Below, piece after piece: positions 5,427 through 11,978 of a DNA stretch of 11,978 bases (its first letter is position 1; every line of letters starts with the position of its first letter). A program made the position numbers and the translations under genes. This DNA is from Lachnospiraceae bacterium. Lineage in GTDB: Bacteria; Bacillota_A; Clostridia; Lachnospirales; Lachnospiraceae. Under the pieces are notes generated by a model. That model was not told the DNA's origin. It did not search any database and saw only the letters and a list, made by a program, of their open reading frames with translations. Location: assembly GCA_017553965.1 (NCBI GenBank), contig JAFZJK010000073.1:1-11978 (forward strand), given 5' to 3'.

Positions 5427-7706
5427 TTATACCACTTCATCAAACCATTTTTCTAAATCTGCCTGCGGCATCGGCTTTGCGAAGTGATAACCCTGGAACA
5501 GGCGGCAACCCATGTTAAGGAGCATGGAATACTGTTCATTAGTTTCTACGCCTTCGGTAAGTGATATGATACCGAGATCTCTGGTCATATTCATTATATT
5601 GTGAAGTATCTTCTGGCCTCTTTCGTCAAGCTCCGACTTGTTTAAGAAGCCCATATCTATCTTTATAACGTCTACCGGCATATCCTGCAGCATATTGAGG
5701 GAAGAATAGCCGCTTCCGAAATCATCCATTTCTACAATGAATCCCGCTTTCTTAAACTCGTTAAGTATGGCAATCCTGGCTGCGGGGTTGTCCATCATGA
5801 CGCTTTCGGTTATCTCTATACGCAGTTTCGAAGGTTCTATCTCGTATTTTTCTACCAGATTCTTTATGACGGATACTACATCCATAAAGTAAAAGTCTTT
5901 CTGGGAGATATTGATGGATATAAATTGGTCTCTGCCCTCCTGTTTCCACTTTGCAAGTATCTCGCATGCACATTTCCACATATACCTGTCGACATCGGCT
6001 ATCATGCCGTTACGTTCAAGTACGGGTATGAACTTGGCGGGAGATAAGAAGCCATCTACAGGGTGCATCCAGCGGCATAGAGCCTCGGCGCCTATAGGAT
6101 ATCCTTCCTGGTCAACTATTGGCTGCAGGAACGGTTTTAACTGGCGCTGTGCTATTGCCTCACTCAGCTGTAACGAGATATGCTGGTCCCAAAGAACCTG
6201 TTCTCGCATTTTATCATCATAGTAAGCTAAGCATATCTGGTAATCATCTTTGATCCGGTTTATGGCGATACGCGCACGGTCAAACATAACGGATATTTCT
6301 ATGGACTTATCGGGGATAAAATACACACCCATGTGTATTAAAACATTGTGGCTCATATGTCCGTCGGTCACACTAAAATGTCCTAAGGTATTCTCGATCA
6401 GAGCATCATCAAATTCATCCACCGGCATGAACATACCGAATATATCACCTGCTATACGTCCGTAAATACAGTTTTCCTGGCAGCATTCTCTGATCCTACG
6501 GGCTATATCTTTTAATACATGGTCTCCGAAACTGCTTCCGAAGACATCGTTTATAATCTTAAAGTTGTTTACATTGGTATAAACAACAGCATAATGCTTA
6601 TCGTTTTCCTTATGTAATTCTTTTGCTATACATTCGTAAAAATGCTCCTTGGTATACAAGCCGGTCAGCGTATCATGAGTTGCATTATATATCTCTCTGC
6701 GAAGAGCTGCGCGTTCCTCGGTATTATCACGGATACTTAGGAAGGAACCGACAATCTTTGTTTCGGAGTAGGGTATAGTATGCTTTTCGAAAACATAATA
6801 CTTTACGGTATTTATACCTGTCTTAAGTTCCTTTTCTTCACTCCAGTCACTGTTTTTAATATCAAGTTCTCCAAACATGGATGAAAGAAGCTTTTCAGCC
6901 TGAGCATAATCTTCGTCGGTGATCCCGGCGAGCTTTATTCCATGGTCGTTTGCCCAGATGCACAGCCCGTTGTCATCGAAGAAATACAGGGCTTCGGGAA
7001 GCTCCGATGCCATACCGGCAAGCATTCTGTCAAGTAATCTTAGCGGTCTGTAATACAGAGCGAAAAAGTATACCAGTATACCGACTACAGCAAACCCTAT
7101 CATGGAACGGTCTATGGGCGTACGTGAAAAGATATAAAAGGTCTCCCATACACCGCCGACTACAAGGGCTAACAGTATGATAAGGTATCTTTCGGCATAT
7201 ATACGTACCGAACGGATACTCTTAATAAGGAATATCATAAGTACAAGTGCAAATATGCCGTAATCCACAATGCGGTGATATGTTTGTCCGAGTTTTGGAA
7301 TAAGACGGAAATACAAAGCCCCTTCATACATGATCGGCTCAGTATCGAAAGCCTGACGGAAGACGGGGTTAAAAGCATACTGGACAACATCGGCGGTGAG
7401 CAGAGCATATATACCGTATTCCAGTACTTTGTTCGGACGCTTTATGCGGCAGTAACGCACCGTAAAACGGAGCAGTGCATACATGATAACATCCATGCCT
7501 AAGAAATAAACATAATAACCGACCATAGCCGGGAACTTGTCCCTGGAACATACAATGATAAGATTTCCTATAACGGGAGGTATGATCGAGCACACAAAAA
7601 AAGCAACAGACTTTCCGATTATCTTCTTTGAATTCATAGAAGATATCATACAGACTGTCAGGATTATCACAAGTATTGAAAAGATGATGGTAAACTCTAT
7701 TCTCAT
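5427..7706 (-). CDS. Membrane c-di-GMP phosphodiesterase: 7TM sensor, PAS-like, degenerate GGDEF, intact EAL
   Basis: The 759-residue protein starts with about seven hydrophobic helices (residues 5-23, 31-53, 60-83, 97-112, 148-164, 172-192, 200-219), resembling the histidine-kinase-type N-terminal 7TM sensor. Residues 225-335 look like a PAS domain (PEALYFFDDNGLCIWAN, ending SIRDNTEERAALRREI). In the GGDEF domain (about 343-500) the signature is AGDIF (419-423), and the usual metal-binding aspartates are Asn378 and Asn380 (TNVNNFK), so cyclase activity is unlikely. The EAL domain (about 508-756) keeps the key residues: E541 in EALCR, N599, E631/E634 in EITES, D661-D662 in DDFG, K682, E718 in TEGVE and Q738. 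It should therefore hydrolyse c-di-GMP to pGpG. It is monocistronic, convergent with DUF3737 and divergent from the FtsX gene; the ATG at 7706 has AGGAAACGGGGA upstream. The signal sensed is unknown. Confidence 0.93.
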   Translation of the reverse strand: MRIEFTIIFSILVIILTVCMISSMNSKKIIGKSVAFFVCSIIPPVIGNLIIVCSRDKFPAMVGYYVYFLGMDVIMYALLRFTVRYCRIKRPNKVLEYGIYALLTADVVQYAFNPVFRQAFDTEPIMYEGALYFRLIPKLGQTYHRIVDYGIFALVLMIFLIKSIRSVRIYAERYLIILLALVVGGVWETFYIFSRTPIDRSMIGFAVVGILVYFFALYYRPLRLLDRMLAGMASELPEALYFFDDNGLCIWANDHGIKLAGITDEDYAQAEKLLSSMFGELDIKNSDWSEEKELKTGINTVKYYVFEKHTIPYSETKIVGSFLSIRDNTEERAALRREIYNATHDTLTGLYTKEHFYECIAKELHKENDKHYAVVYTNVNNFKIINDVFGSSFGDHVLKDIARRIRECCQENCIYGRIAGDIFGMFMPVDEFDDALIENTLGHFSVTDGHMSHNVLIHMGVYFIPDKSIEISVMFDRARIAINRIKDDYQICLAYYDDKMREQVLWDQHISLQLSEAIAQRQLKPFLQPIVDQEGYPIGAEALCRWMHPVDGFLSPAKFIPVLERNGMIADVDRYMWKCACEILAKWKQEGRDQFISINISQKDFYFMDVVSVIKNLVEKYEIEPSKLRIEITESVMMDNPAARIAILNEFKKAGFIVEMDDFGSGYSSLNMLQDMPVDVIKIDMGFLNKSELDERGQKILHNIMNMTRDLGIISLTEGVETNEQYSMLLNMGCRLFQGYHFAKPMPQADLEKWFDEVV

Positions 7707-7734
7707 GTCCCCGTTTCCTGCCTGCTCTTTTCTC

Positions 7735-7785
7735 GTTTAGACTATAAAGAGCCTAAACCTTCATATAAATATATCGGCTAAACCT
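7735..7785 (-). repeat. AGGTTTAG direct repeats and GTTTAG/CTAAAC hairpin upstream of the EAL gene
   Basis: On the minus strand AGGTTTAG occurs twice (7785-7778 and 7760-7753), exactly 25 bp apart, flanking an A/T stretch with TATATTTATA. A third, inverted copy of the core (GTTTAG at 7735-7740 on the plus strand) pairs with CTAAAC at 7753-7758 to form a 6-bp stem with a 12-nt loop. It lies 29-79 bp before the ATG and could be a regulator site or leader structure. No regulator is identified. Confidence 0.45.
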
Positions 7786-7800
7786 CCAAAATACTTAACA

Positions 7801-7840
7801 GATGACAAACGGACCTGTCCCTATCCTCCCAATTGTCATC
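7801..7840. repeat. REP-like palindromic element
   Basis: GATGACAA (7801-7808) and TTGTCATC (7833-7840) are perfect 8-bp inverted repeats around 24 bp. The interior contains GGAC-CT-GTCC (7811-7820), a smaller palindrome. The GACAAACGGACCTGTCCC style resembles REP-type repeats found in many copies in clostridial genomes, some linked to REP-associated transposases. Copy number cannot be tested from this window, and no transposase is present here. Confidence 0.6.
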
Positions 7841-7948
7841 AAAAACTCAAAAAATAATTTTAGTATTTAAGGATTGTTTAATAATTTGCCTCTAAAATGG
7901 AACTGACGAATATATATGCCTGTCTGTCTCCGGCCAAAACATGCAGGC

Positions 7949-7975
7949 TGTCATCCTGAGCGAAGCGAAGGATCT
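7949..7975. repeat. Interspersed repeat of the TCCTGAGCGAAGCGAAGGA type
   Basis: The core TCATCCTGAGCGAAGCG (7951-7967), continuing to AAGGATCT (7968-7975), is a short repeat I recognise from many unrelated bacterial genomes. ATCCT (7953-7957) and AGGAT (7969-7973) are inverted ends. If the FtsX gene is started at the ATG at 7941, the repeat is translated as VILSEAKDL, a familiar annotation artefact, which argues for the later start at 8001. Confidence 0.75.
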
Positions 7976-8000
7976 TATACAAAGAATGAGGAGCAAAAAA

Positions 8001-10370
8001 ATGTTTTTTGAGATACTAAAAAGAGATCTGAAAAGAAAGAAGACGATGAATTTTATCATATTCATTTTTGTCATCATGTCGGTTACGTTTGTTTGTTCAA
8101 GCGTGACAAATCTATCGGGGACCTTTAATTCACTCGATAAGTATTTTGCAGATGCAGGAGTGGGTGATTTCATCGCATTGGAAAGAGCGCAGGGAGCAGA
8201 AAGATCTGCTGAAGAGATAGCGAGGGAGCTTCCTTATGTAAATGATATAAAAACAGAAAAGGTACTTTATAACGTAGAAGGAGTAAAGATTAAATCCGGA
8301 GAGTCTGTAAAAGTTGCTGAAATAGTAATGATCAGTTCTTTTGAAAGACGGATAAACAAGTTTTATTATTCGGAAAAAAATCTGGAGATAACCGAAATTC
8401 CAAAAGGCGGTGTATATCTTAGAAAAAGTGCTTTGGAAGCACTTAAGTCCGAGGTCGGCGATACGATAACGGTTACCATAGACGGTATAGGGAAAGATTT
8501 TGAGATACTGGGAGTACTTAAAGACGCTTTCTTTGGCGGTTCACTTATGGATACTCCGAGATTCTTGATATGCGAAGAGGATTTTAAAGAATATCTTAAA
8601 GCGGATAACATAGATCAGTATCTTGGGAGTATTGATTATTTCTATACGGAGAATACGGATGATCTTCGAAAAGAACTTTCCGAATGTACCAATATCGCAT
8701 TTATGGATACAAAGGGAACAATGAAGATAACATATCTTATGGAAATGGTAGTTGCGGGACTGCTCATGATAGTAAGTATCTGTCTTATCATCATCGCTCT
8801 GTTTATTCTTAAGTTTACAATATCTTTTACCATCAGTGAGGAATTCAGGGAAATAGGTATCATGAAGGCGATAGGCATACCGAGTACGGCTATAAGAATG
8901 CTTTATCTCGTAAAATACTTTGCCCTTGCCGTGCTTGGAGCGGTGATCGGATTTATCTGTTCCTTCCCTTTTGCGGACCTTCTTATGGAAAAAACAAAAG
9001 AGACTATTGTGATATCCGATGAGGGTTCTATAGTGCTTTCCGTGATAAGTGCAATAGCGGTTGTGGCGATAGTATTGTTTTTCGGATTCCGCTCAACCAG
9101 GCTTATAAAGAAGTATACTCCGGTTGATGCGATAAGAAACGGCAGTACAGGCGAAAGATATAAGAAGAAAGGGATCTTAAAGCTTTCAAAGATAAAGTCA
9201 CGTCCGGCACCGTTTATGGCAGTAAATGATATCTTAAGCGGATTAAAGCGTTTTATGGTAATGATCATCACATTCAGTATCGGAATACTGCTTGTGATGA
9301 TAGTACTCAACTGTATCAGCACACTAAAGAGCGAAAAGCTCGTCAGATGGTTTGGCGTGACCGAAGCGGATGCATATCTTTCAAGCACAAAGAATATAAC
9401 AGATTATCATAATGAAAACGGAAAGGAATATCTTGAAAGAGACCTGGAAAATATAAGAAAGCTGCTTGAAGAAAACGGAATGCCTGCGAAGGTTGGTGCC
9501 GAGGTACTGTTTAATTATTCTCTTAAAAAAGGTGAGACAAAAGCAAATTCGATGGCATTCCTCGGAGTAAATACCGATACAAAGGACTATGATAACTATA
9601 TTAACGGTACAGCACCTCAGAATCCTAACGAAATAGCAATTCATTATATGCTGCTGGATAAGCTGGAGGCCGCGATAGGTGATACGATGACAATTACCGA
9701 TCCGGACGGTTCGAGAGACTATATCATTTCAGGTACATTTGAGACCATGACTAACAGGGGCGAAGGAGTAAGATTTCACCAGGATGATGACAGGAACTAC
9801 TCATACATGAACGGTATCTGGGGAATACAGATCAAGTTCTTAGATAACCCTTCGAAAAAGGAGACGGCAGCACGGTTAGAGAAGATGGAGGCGCTGCTTC
9901 CCGAATATGAAATATATACGCCAAGCGGGTTTACGGATAAGACGATCCATTCCGCTGCATATCTTGATGATACCAGATGGCTGGTCCTTTTAGTGGTAAT
10001 ACTGATAAATATCCTGGTAGCCGTGCTTATGGAAAAATCCTTCCTTACAAAGGAACGCGGTGAGATAGCGTGCCTCAAGGCATTGGGATTCAGAGATTCA
10101 TCGATAATATTCTGGCAGACACTACGAGTTTTCATAGTAATGCTGATCTCGACCGTGATAGCGATAGCTCTTAACAATCCCGTATGTCAGATATCCGTGG
10201 GCGGCATATTCAAGAGTATGGGTGCAAAGAAAATTATCTTTGATCCGGATGTATTGGAGAGCTATGTGCTCTACCCCGGTATTATTATCGCAGCGACTTT
10301 GTTCGGAGTATTCCTGACAGCTATGTCGGTAAGACACATCAGTGCAAATGAGATCAACAGTATAGAATAA
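8001..10370 (+). CDS. ABC transporter permease, MacB/FtsX family (two FtsX domains)
   Basis: From the ATG at 8001 the protein has 789 residues. I chose this start because GAGGAG (7988-7993) lies 7 nt upstream and the longer frame from 7941 reads through a repeat. Helix 1 is at about 17-34. An extracytoplasmic MacB-like domain (about 35-245) follows, then three helices (about 246-273, 302-322, 343-364) with the FtsX motif EFREIGIMKAIG at 281-292. A second half repeats this: helix at about 417-438, outer domain about 440-655, helices about 659-677, 707-725 and 756-776, with ERGEIACLKALGF at 685-697. This eight-helix, two-domain layout fits LolE/YknZ/BceB-like permeases that use mechanotransmission or export peptides and lipophilic compounds. 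Its ATPase partner lies downstream. Substrate unknown. Confidence 0.92.
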   Translation: MFFEILKRDLKRKKTMNFIIFIFVIMSVTFVCSSVTNLSGTFNSLDKYFADAGVGDFIALERAQGAERSAEEIARELPYVNDIKTEKVLYNVEGVKIKSGESVKVAEIVMISSFERRINKFYYSEKNLEITEIPKGGVYLRKSALEALKSEVGDTITVTIDGIGKDFEILGVLKDAFFGGSLMDTPRFLICEEDFKEYLKADNIDQYLGSIDYFYTENTDDLRKELSECTNIAFMDTKGTMKITYLMEMVVAGLLMIVSICLIIIALFILKFTISFTISEEFREIGIMKAIGIPSTAIRMLYLVKYFALAVLGAVIGFICSFPFADLLMEKTKETIVISDEGSIVLSVISAIAVVAIVLFFGFRSTRLIKKYTPVDAIRNGSTGERYKKKGILKLSKIKSRPAPFMAVNDILSGLKRFMVMIITFSIGILLVMIVLNCISTLKSEKLVRWFGVTEADAYLSSTKNITDYHNENGKEYLERDLENIRKLLEENGMPAKVGAEVLFNYSLKKGETKANSMAFLGVNTDTKDYDNYINGTAPQNPNEIAIHYMLLDKLEAAIGDTMTITDPDGSRDYIISGTFETMTNRGEGVRFHQDDDRNYSYMNGIWGIQIKFLDNPSKKETAARLEKMEALLPEYEIYTPSGFTDKTIHSAAYLDDTRWLVLLVVILINILVAVLMEKSFLTKERGEIACLKALGFRDSSIIFWQTLRVFIVMLISTVIAIALNNPVCQISVGGIFKSMGAKKIIFDPDVLESYVLYPGIIIAATLFGVFLTAMSVRHISANEINSIE

Positions 10371-10458
10371 GTTGAAACCGAGGCATTGAATTACGCATGA
10401 TAATAGCCTTCCCCTCAAGGGGAAGCCTTAAGAGAAGGATCAAAATCAAAAGTTGAAA
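10369..10458. repeat. Palindromic insert bounded by a 9-bp direct repeat, inside the FtsX operon
   Basis: AAGTTGAAA occurs at 10369-10377, overlapping the permease stop, and again at 10450-10458, just before the ribosome site of the ATPase gene. Between them lie 72 bp that carry a strong hairpin, CTTCCCC-TCAA-GGGGAAG (10408-10425). Such CTTCCCC/GGGGAAG hairpins resemble interspersed repeats in clostridial genomes. Removing one repeat copy and the insert would leave the stop codon 18 nt from the next ATG, with the ribosome site intact. A small mobile-repeat insertion with target duplication is therefore plausible but unproven. Confidence 0.5.
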
Positions 10459-10469
10459 GAGGAAAAAAT

Positions 10470-11240
10470 ATGAGCAGAAATGTATTAGAAGTAAAAGATT
10501 TATGCAAAACATACGTAGTAAATAAAAGACAGAATAATGTTTTAAAGAACGTGAACTTTTCAGTGGAAGAGGGCGAGATGATAGCTATCATGGGACCGTC
10601 GGGCTCGGGTAAATCAACTCTTCTTTACACCGTATCAGGCATGGACAATATGACCGCAGGTGAGGTGAACTTCTGCGGTAAGGATATTTCCAAGCTTAAG
10701 GCTAAGGAGCTTGCTGATGTACGTCTTAATGAGATGGGCTTTATCTTCCAGCAGATGTATATGCTGAAGAACCTGAATATTCTGGATAATATTATATTAC
10801 CTGCACGCCAGTCTAAGGCAAACAAGCTTTCAAATGCTGAAAAGACCGAGTATGGTAAGAAGCTGATGAAAAAGCTGGGAATTATAGATATCGCAGAAAA
10901 CGATATCAATGAAGTATCCGGCGGCCAGCTGCAGCGTGCATGCATCTGCAGGAGCATGATAAACAATCCGAAGCTTATATTTGCCGATGAGCCTACCGGA
11001 GCACTTAACCGTACCAGCTCAGATGAGGTCATGACAGAGCTCGGTAAGCTTAACAAAGAGGGCACCACTATCATGCTGGTTACCCATGATGCCAAGGTGG
11101 CGGCAAAGTGCAGCCGTGTTATGTATATAGTAGACGGCAATATTAAGGGTGAGTATAAACTTGGTAAATTAGAGAAGAATAGCGACATAAGAAGCCGTGA
11201 GAGAGGGTTGAACGGCTGGCTTATAGAGCAGGGATGGTAA
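10470..11240 (+). CDS. ABC transporter ATP-binding protein, MacB/BceA/LolD type
   Basis: This 256-residue cytoplasmic ATPase partners the FtsX-type permease upstream. Walker A is GPSGSGKST (42-50), the Q-loop FIFQQ has glutamines at 94-95, the signature VSGGQ is at 149-153, Walker B LIFADEP carries Glu174, and the H-loop is THD with His206. The D-loop reads GALN instead of GALD, a variant I also know from BceA-like ATPases of Firmicutes. The extended tail (LGKLEKNSDIRSRERGLNGW) is likewise typical of that group and absent from the split-exporter ATPase in this window. AGAGG (10458-10462) lies 7 nt before the ATG. The 99-bp gap to the permease is unusually wide and filled by a palindromic insert. 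BceA-like pairs often confer peptide-antibiotic resistance, but no histidine kinase is seen here, so the role stays open. Confidence 0.94.
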   Translation: MSRNVLEVKDLCKTYVVNKRQNNVLKNVNFSVEEGEMIAIMGPSGSGKSTLLYTVSGMDNMTAGEVNFCGKDISKLKAKELADVRLNEMGFIFQQMYMLKNLNILDNIILPARQSKANKLSNAEKTEYGKKLMKKLGIIDIAENDINEVSGGQLQRACICRSMINNPKLIFADEPTGALNRTSSDEVMTELGKLNKEGTTIMLVTHDAKVAAKCSRVMYIVDGNIKGEYKLGKLEKNSDIRSRERGLNGWLIEQGW

Positions 11241-11242
11241 AC

Positions 11243-11305
11243 GTCATAAGGTGTCACCGAAGGTGATGGAACCTTGTGACTCGGCTCCGCCACAAAGCTG
11301 TGGAG
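11243..11305. repeat. Two hairpins downstream of the ATPase gene
   Basis: GTCATAAGGT (11243-11252) pairs with ACCTTGTGAC (11271-11280) with a single T-G wobble. Within it TCACC (11254-11258) pairs with GGTGA (11262-11266) around a GAA loop, giving a REP-like imperfect palindrome. A second hairpin follows, CCACA (11290-11294) with TGTGG (11299-11303). Neither has a T tract. They may act as an mRNA 3' stabiliser or a weak terminator, or be repeat insertions. Confidence 0.55.
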
Positions 11306-11333
11306 TTATTGCAGGCAGTACGAAAATAAAAAA

Positions 11334-11348
11334 TCGACTAATAGTCGA
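11334..11348. promoter_or_regulatory. Upstream TetR operator
   Basis: TCGACTA-A-TAGTCGA is a perfect palindrome with 7-bp arms, 9 bp upstream of the -35 box of the TetR gene. It shares the CGAC-N5-GTCG framework with the site at 11397-11409, which supports binding by the same dimeric repressor. Confidence 0.7.
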
Positions 11349-11357
11349 AAAAAGTAC

Positions 11358-11386
11358 TTGACAAACATAAAGTCATACTGTATTAT
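11358..11386 (+). promoter_or_regulatory. Promoter of the TetR-family gene
   Basis: TTGACA (11358-11363), a full consensus -35, is followed after 17 bp by TATTAT (11381-11386). It is the strongest-looking promoter in the window. It is bracketed by two palindromic operators, as expected for repression by an autoregulated TetR protein. Confidence 0.85.
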
Positions 11387-11396
11387 ATAGAAAAAC

Positions 11397-11409
11397 CGAC
11401 CGGTAGTCG
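11397..11409. promoter_or_regulatory. Downstream TetR operator at the transcription start
   Basis: CGACCGGTAGTCG shares CGAC-N5-GTCG with the upstream site. It begins 10 bp after the -10 box, so bound repressor would sit on or just after the likely transcription start. An overlapping ACCG-AC-CGGT dyad (11395-11404) gives an alternative reading. Confidence 0.6.
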
Positions 11410-11424
11410 AGAAAGGAATACAGT

Positions 11425-11978
11425 ATGAAAAAAGGAGAACAGAGAAAACAGGAACTGTTAAAGATCGCATATCGCATGTTTGTTGAAAAGGGTTATGATA
11501 ATACAAGCATAGACGAGATCATAGCTGAGGCCGGTATTGCAAAGGGAACCTACTATTATTATTTCCCGAGTAAAGAAGATACATTAGAGGCCGTGATAGA
11601 TATGATGATAAACGAGGAGGTTGCAAGAGCAAAGGAAGTCGTTGCAAGCCCGATGCCGATCCCGCAAAAGCTGGCGGCGGTCATATATTCACTTCGTCCG
11701 GGTCAGGAAGAACAGAATATAGCAAAAGTAGTTGAATCAAACGAAAATATCATACTTCATGATAAGCTTAATAAAAGGCTTATCGCAGAGGCTGTCCCAC
11801 TGCTTTCAAGTGTAGTAAGAGAGGGCAATGAGACAGGAGTATTTAACTGTGAACAGATAGAGGAACGTGTAAAGATGATCCTGATCATCTGTTCCAGGTT
11901 GTTTGATGAAGATGATTTTACTGAAAACGAAGTGACCGCATTCATAGATGTAACAGAGAAAATATTCGGGGCACAGCC
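11425..11978 (+). CDS. TetR/AcrR-family transcriptional regulator (3' end outside window)
   Basis: The frame is open from the ATG at 11425 to the window end, giving 184 complete codons; TetR proteins usually have about 190-220, so only a short tail is missing. AGGA (11414-11417) lies 7 nt before the start. Residues 6-52 form the TetR DNA-binding domain: RKQELLKIAYRMFVEKGYD, then TSIDEIIAEAGIAKGTYYYYF and PSKEDTL, with the conserved G-T-Y-Y-Y-F recognition region. The remaining helical part (IPQKLAAVIYSLRP, NIILHDKLNKRLI, RVKMILIICSRLF) is the variable ligand and dimer domain. It is probably a repressor that releases DNA on binding a small ligand. Two palindromes at its promoter indicate autorepression. 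Its other target is probably a gene further downstream, outside the window; control of the upstream FtsX/ATPase pair is less likely because no similar site was seen there. Confidence 0.92.
   Translation, partial: MKKGEQRKQELLKIAYRMFVEKGYDNTSIDEIIAEAGIAKGTYYYYFPSKEDTLEAVIDMMINEEVARAKEVVASPMPIPQKLAAVIYSLRPGQEEQNIAKVVESNENIILHDKLNKRLIAEAVPLLSSVVREGNETGVFNCEQIEERVKMILIICSRLFDEDDFTENEVTAFIDVTEKIFGAQ

Larger units (their letters stand above)
7707..8000. other. Non-coding divergent region between the EAL and FtsX genes
   Basis: This 294-bp AT-rich region must hold the promoters of both divergent genes, but I see no convincing -35/-10 pair on either strand. TATATA at 7911-7916 and TAAAAT at 7893-7898 are possible plus-strand -10 boxes with poor -35 partners. 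It does hold direct repeats, a REP-like palindrome and an interspersed repeat, listed separately. No riboswitch core that I can recognise, including c-di-GMP types, is visible. Confidence 0.6.

Noticed and set aside
7707..7900. c-di-GMP riboswitch upstream of the EAL gene
   Set aside because: I found none of the conserved core segments of the known c-di-GMP riboswitch classes; only a short GTTTAG/CTAAAC stem is visible.
8903..9388. Minus-strand open frame of 161 codons inside the FtsX permease
   Set aside because: Antisense shadow of a hydrophobic coding region; no ribosome site or family pattern was seen.
10625..11293. Minus-strand open frame of 222 codons
   Set aside because: It lies antisense to the ATPase gene, whose motifs are complete; the translated protein is Ser/Pro-rich noise typical of an antisense shadow.
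7741..11320. CRISPR array or transposase gene associated with the repeats
   Set aside because: The repeats are unlike each other and irregularly spaced, and no transposase or Cas-like protein is encoded in the window.

Overview
The window looks like a chromosomal segment of a low-to-medium GC Firmicute, most likely of the Clostridia and probably Lachnospiraceae-like. This is inferred from the Gram-positive style Shine-Dalgarno sites (GGAGG, GAGGAG, AGGGG), the AT-rich promoters, the DUF3737 gene, a BceA/MacB-type ATPase ending in a WLIEQGW-like tail, and REP-like palindromes of a style I associate with that group. No RNA gene, CRISPR array, transposase or origin was seen.

Region 1 (1-1253) holds the 3' end of a probable serine hydrolase. 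After it comes a MerR-family regulator with a GyrI-like ligand domain, read from a promoter with the 19-bp spacer typical of MerR-activated promoters, and closed by a strong terminator. Region 2 (1263-4337) is a tight four-gene operon behind a second 19-bp-spacer MerR-type promoter: an exporter membrane subunit, a stand-alone ATPase, a second exporter membrane subunit, and a short MerR regulator. Gene junctions are 1 nt, a 4-nt overlap and about 20 nt. The operon looks like a self-regulated split ABC exporter: two membrane halves and only one nucleotide-binding gene. Region 3 (4365-5368) is a monocistronic DUF3737 right-handed beta-helix gene whose promoter overlaps a long dyad; it ends at a bidirectional terminator shared with the next gene.

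Region 4 (5427-7706, minus strand) is a seven-helix membrane protein with a PAS-like region, a degenerate GGDEF domain and an intact EAL domain, predicted to be a c-di-GMP phosphodiesterase. Region 5 (7707-8000) is a non-coding divergent region with direct repeats and two repeat elements. Region 6 (8001-11240) is an FtsX/MacB-type permease and its ATPase, separated by a palindromic insert bounded by a 9-bp direct repeat, and followed by further hairpins. Region 7 (11334-11978) is a TetR regulator, cut by the window end, with a near-consensus promoter bracketed by two related palindromic operators.

The theme is sensing and export: three one-component regulators (two MerR, one TetR), two ABC systems and one c-di-GMP enzyme. 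Substrates and ligands cannot be read from the sequence. The points most worth following are the split exporter with its two matching MerR promoters, the dyad at the DUF3737 promoter, and the possible mobile-repeat insertion inside the FtsX operon. I did not find a system that I can call new with confidence.
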